From Isoetes engelmannii (taxonomy: Eukaryota; Streptophyta; Lycopodiopsida; Isoetales; Isoetaceae), in the NCBI GenBank assembly GCA_011763485.2, contig JAANSK020280380.1, positions 1-20,619 on the forward strand: a stretch of DNA of 20,619 nt. Direction: 5' to 3'. The notes beneath the pieces are model-generated. The model was not told the DNA's origin, searched no databases, and saw nothing but the letters and a program-made list of their open reading frames with translations. The position numbers and the translations under genes were made by a program. Shown in pieces: positions 17,261-20,619 of this stretch (position 1 is its first letter; every line of letters starts with the position of its first letter).

Positions 17261-18460
17261 TCGCTACCCTTCCTACTCGCTTTTAAAATTTAAAACGAAA
17301 AGAAAACAACGCCGCCTTGATATTTCGGCCTTTTCTACAAGTTTTTATAAACTGAAACGTCATGTTGACACGCTATCGATTTTCTGTTACCAGAAAGTTG
17401 TCGAGAAATTTTTTGGAAGGCCAAAAATATCAGGCATGCGTTGTTGTCATCTGAAAATTCCTGACGGCAGCAAATTACGAGGCGCGTGCCCCAAAATTTG
17501 TTGTCGGCAGGAATTACTCCTTCCAAAATCCCAACCATTGTTCTCATGATCATTGACAATCACACGAAACAACAACCCTACACATGGCAGCCATAGGGAG
17601 AACCAAATAGAGAAGCAAGTTTCTATTCCCACAGAGAAGCACCTGCCAGATGAACAGGCATGCCTAACACAATCAAATAGCTCACAGATCTTTTCAGGAA
17701 CAAACACGGATTGCGTAAAGAAACAAAAAAAAAAAAAAAAAAAACAGCAGGCCATCACTAGATCCGAAGCACGAAGACAAATGGCCAAACAATTTTACCC
17801 ATCTAGATGCCGACCCGCTATATCCCTCATTTGCAAGCTTAAAACTGTCAATCTAAGCTCATATAAGCTTCTACCTCACCAAATCCATCTTCAAAATCCT
17901 AAATCTGATCAGTAATTGCACTGCACACCTGTCCACATGCGAAAATCACTGATCAAAAGCGAATTATGGTTAATTCCAGAGCTTGGCATTCAAACCCACA
18001 TCTTTAAGCCAATTCTCTCAAATCACCTGCAAACCACAAAAACACAAGCTGCTGCCTCTTCGAAATCCCAAAACACAATCCGACAGGCTGATTCCGCCAG
18101 GTGTCCAAGCAAAAAGGGTTTGCAAAAACCTTCCAATTTGGTTTTCGGCCATCCCACAGTCCAAACAAAAACCATGACAAAAAAAAATCCCAATCTGACC
18201 GCTACAAACATTAAAAAAAGAAAAGAAAAGGCCTTTGAAAACTCATTGAGAAACCTACTCGATCTGGCCCTCTCCTCTTTTGAGTCTTAACCTTTTTGAC
18301 CATGTTTTGCAAAGGCCTGCTTTTGAGCCTTGGTTCCTTTCCGACCATGTTCTTCAAGAGCTCGTCTAATACTTCAAGTTAGGGCGAACAATGCTAGCGC
18401 ACCCAAATTGGCGGCAGATCATCCCCCCTTGTTCAAATGGAGTGGATGGACTGGCCCAAC
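17261..18460. other. No recognisable gene; contains an A20 tract
   Basis: The stretch has long but low-information open frames on both strands. None resembles a known family. A run of 20 adenines lies at 17725-17744, which could be the tail of an old retrocopy (SINE or processed copy), but no element body or target duplication could be defined around it. Confidence 0.4.
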
Positions 18461-18463
18461 TGG

Positions 18464-18635
18464 TTTGAATTCAATTTATCTTTTGTAATTTCATATAAAG
18501 AACATGCCGATGGATGGAACTTTATTGTTGGCGAATTTGGATGGTTGCTTTGAATTCAATCTATCTTTTGTAATTCCGTATAAAGAACAGGCCAATAAAG
18601 TTTTATTGTTGTGGATGGCGTAGAGCAGATCGAAT
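18464..18635. repeat. Imperfect tandem duplication, about 85 bp
   Basis: TTTGAATTCAATTTATCTTT with a downstream TATAAAGAACA starts at 18464 and again, with a few changes, at 18549. Both copies are followed by a TTTATTGTTG word. Confidence 0.7.
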
Positions 18636-18639
18636 AGGC

Positions 18640-19606
18640 ACCATGGCCATGTTCAGCCAATCTGAGCCCCCTACTAAAATTGAGATGGTTTGGGCAAAGA
18701 AGGTCATGAAAAGGAGGATAGAACGAACACCAGAGAAAACTGTAGCCATGCAACTCCTCCATCAAAGTGAGGCCAGTGGACGGATAGGTTTCTAGGAGGT
18801 CTCATTTCCTGAGTCTACAATAAGATACTGGCAATATGGTAGGATTACTTATTGAACAAAAGGGGAAAAAAAAAAAAACAAAAACACCCCCATGTCCGAA
18901 CTTTTAAATAGAAGGAAAAACTGGTGCCCTGAGCTCTTAATAGAGCAAACTCTGGTATAGGATTTTTCCTAAGTGCAGTTAAGACAAGGGCAGCTCGGAT
19001 GGCTAGCAATGGAGAGGTATCTATAGTAAGTGGCATGCTATATAACAAGTGGTGGAAACTGTTCAACAGAGGCATTCGACCATCAGTTTGAGGAGTTCAC
19101 AGGCCTTGGAAAGGGCTCGAAAACTAGCCATGAATCAACAAAATTTGGACATGCTCTACACAGGCTTGAAATCAATCTAGGAGGAATTTTACTTCCCTCT
19201 TTACGAGATTGGGATATAGGCAGTCAAGGTTAGGGAGTAGAAAATTACTATAAGGAAGGGGGCTCGAGATGTGAATGAGATTGTGATTAACTTGAGGGAG
19301 TGGGTCACAATTCTGGTTTGCGTGAATGCAGATGGCTATAGACTTCCCAACTTCTACATATTCAAGGGTAAGAGAATGAAGCCAGATGATATAAGGGTGT
19401 TTGAGGAAGGGGTTGTGTCGGCAGTGTAGCCAAATGCATAGTGCCTGGAGGTGTCTCTTCAGAAAGACCACACTTCATTTTCTTTGATGGTCATAACAAC
19501 CATGTGGAATTGGATGTGATATTGGCTGTAAAAGACCAAGGTATTCACTTTATATTGCTCCCAACTCATACTTCTCATAAGCTCCAGTCTTGAGATATGG
19601 GCCAGT
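18640..19606 (+). mobile_element. pogo-like (Tc1/mariner superfamily) DNA transposase relic
   Basis: The remnants occur in the family's order. A helix-turn-helix-like N-terminal part includes MKRRIERTPEKTVAMQLL and STIRYWQYGRIT (18708-18845). MASNGEVSIVSGMLYNKWW follows (about 19000-19055), then KGARDVNEIVINLREWVTIL, VCVNADGYRLPNFYIFKGKR (about 19257-19376), and PHFIFFDGHNNHVELDVILA with GIHFILLPTHTSHKLQS (about 19468-19592). The last block is the DDE_1 core: the aspartate in FFDGHNNH is the second catalytic D, and the LPTHTSHKLQ segment normally leads to the third, LQPLD. The DETG region carrying the first D is not recognisable, and a segment equivalent to PNAWMT..L...W is shortened after two in-frame stops near 19426 and 19438. 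The relic ends abruptly near 19606, where unrelated LTR-like sequence begins. No terminal inverted repeats were found. Inactive. Confidence 0.75.
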
Positions 19607-20619
19607 GTTGTTACGCGCTTACCATATCCTTATTTGACTTACTCTCCTTATGCCTAGTCGGGGCGGGGCACCTAACTAGGCGAGTCAGGGCGACACCTAA
19701 CCCGGAGAGTGTCGAACCCATACTCGGCCCTCACGAATGATCGAGTATAGGTTTAGCAGGATCCTTCCCCCCATTCGTCATTGTACCTCGTTATCTGGTG
19801 CTCAGTCACCCCATAGTTCCCCCAGCCAGGTGGGCTCTATGCACGGGCCGAAATATAATGGGAATTATAAGAGCTAAGCCAGAAGCATAATCTACAATAG
19901 GCTTCTAGGTCTCTATCCCCCTTCCCAATACACAAGAGGTTCAAACAAGAGATCAACCATCATCCATCACATAACTTGATAAACAAGAGAATAATCATCT
20001 AATCCTAATCATACAATCTAACTAACAGTTAGGGTTCATTGATTAGGGTTCATGATTGAATCTAAGGCTCTAGGATAACTCTATTGGAAGTACAACATGC
20101 TAACTCAACTGGAATGCTAGATTAATCTAGGTGAGTTAGCTAGCTCCCAGCGTCACCATCCCCCTCAGGACCTCCGGCGTAGGCGCTCCTAAAGCTTCTA
20201 CATTCACGCTCCTATGGCTATTCCAAAACAGAGGATCGAGCGTAAGTGTGCTAGGGTTTGGCCATAAATAGGTTAGAGCTAATGTCAGCACACTTGGCTC
20301 CAATAGGACATCGCCATGTGGCAATACACCTAGGTAGATATCCATGTGGCAATTTGATATTCATACCTAAGGTAGGATAAGTTATGTAAATAACTTAGCT
20401 TTGCACCTTCTGGGTATGGCCTGATACCATGTATACAAGTCATATGTGACAACTTGTATGGTGATGTGGCCGTAGAATATACATATTTATACCATATATT
20501 CTAGTCGAATGTCACATCACCTATCAACTTGTGTAGGGGGGCTGTGACGACCATACGTATTCTGACCAAATATGCGTATTCTGACCAAACACGGTCGTCA
20601 CACGGGCTGCATGCATGGT
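19607..20619. mobile_element. LTR-like fossil, partial at the window edge
   Basis: Sequence unrelated to the transposase begins near 19607 (TGTTACGCGC) and runs to the window end. It has GC-rich repeated words (CCTAGTCGGGGCGGGGCACC and GAGTCAGGGCGACACC, 19660-19700) and a TATA-like CCATAAATAGG at 20260. Near 20514 it has a segment resembling the LTR-like end at 4016. A G-rich run (GTAGGGGGGC, 20533-20542) directly precedes TGTGACGACC, as a polypurine tract precedes a 3' LTR. No coding part is visible here. Orientation and family are uncertain; it appears to be an insertion into the pogo-like relic. Confidence 0.35.
20543..20602. repeat. Inverted repeat enclosing a 19-bp direct repeat
   Basis: TGTGACGACC (20543-20552) and GGTCGTCACA (20593-20602) are perfect inverse copies. 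Between them CGTATTCTGACCAAA occurs twice, at 20556 and 20575. Confidence 0.85.

Noticed and set aside
17725-17744. SINE or processed-copy tail
   Set aside because: Only the A20 run is visible; no promoter boxes, element body or target duplication could be defined.

Overview
This window looks like intergenic DNA from a large, repeat-rich land-plant nuclear genome. The evidence is short GT-AG introns of 77-95 nt, a GAMYB-like R2R3-MYB relic, a conserved plant gene of unknown function, plant-type MITEs (Mutator-like and hAT-like, with intact target-site duplications), a SWIM zinc-finger relic and a pogo-like transposase relic. A Crypton/DUF3504-type tyrosine-recombinase gene hints at a non-flowering plant (fern, lycophyte or gymnosperm), but that is inference only. 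Most of the window is decayed mobile DNA, and only one clearly intact host gene is visible.

Layout. 1-2330: a 54-bp tandem duplication, a broken GAMYB-like MYB fragment (minus strand), a purine-only tract and a region rich in CCAACC/GGTTGG palindromes. 2338-2885: a regular 33-bp minisatellite. 2890-4016: an LTR-element fossil with a TATA-like box on the minus strand. 4055-4352: two exon-like blocks with good splice sites and unknown product. 4973-5628 (minus): a SWIM zinc-finger relic. 6188-6413: four 22-bp quasi-palindromes. 6640-8463: a relic of a DUF4283-like ORF1/gag protein ending in a poly(A) tail. 8904-11224 (plus): a four-exon gene for a 687-residue plant-conserved protein of unknown function. 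I derived the exon joins from splice signals, and all junctions agree in phase. 11225-12647: transcribed-looking 3' flank, then short tandem repeats.

12648-16826 is the most interesting region. A 25-bp inverted repeat (24/25 identical) bounds about 4.2 kb that contains, on the minus strand, a TATA box just inside one repeat, a four-copy 110-bp repeat in the leader, and a multi-exon gene resembling DUF3504 (Crypton-derived tyrosine recombinase). Two Mutator-like foldback MITEs, one nested in the other and each with a perfect 9-bp target duplication, sit inside the distal part of this unit. Just outside the right inverted repeat is a 54-nt hairpin.

17017-17252 is a 236-bp foldback MITE with an 8-bp target duplication (hAT type). 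17261-18460 has no recognisable gene. 18640-19606 is a pogo-like (Tc1/mariner superfamily) transposase relic that breaks off where an LTR-like fossil (about 19607-20619) begins.

All family assignments come from reading the translated sequence and from memory of the families. No database search was run.
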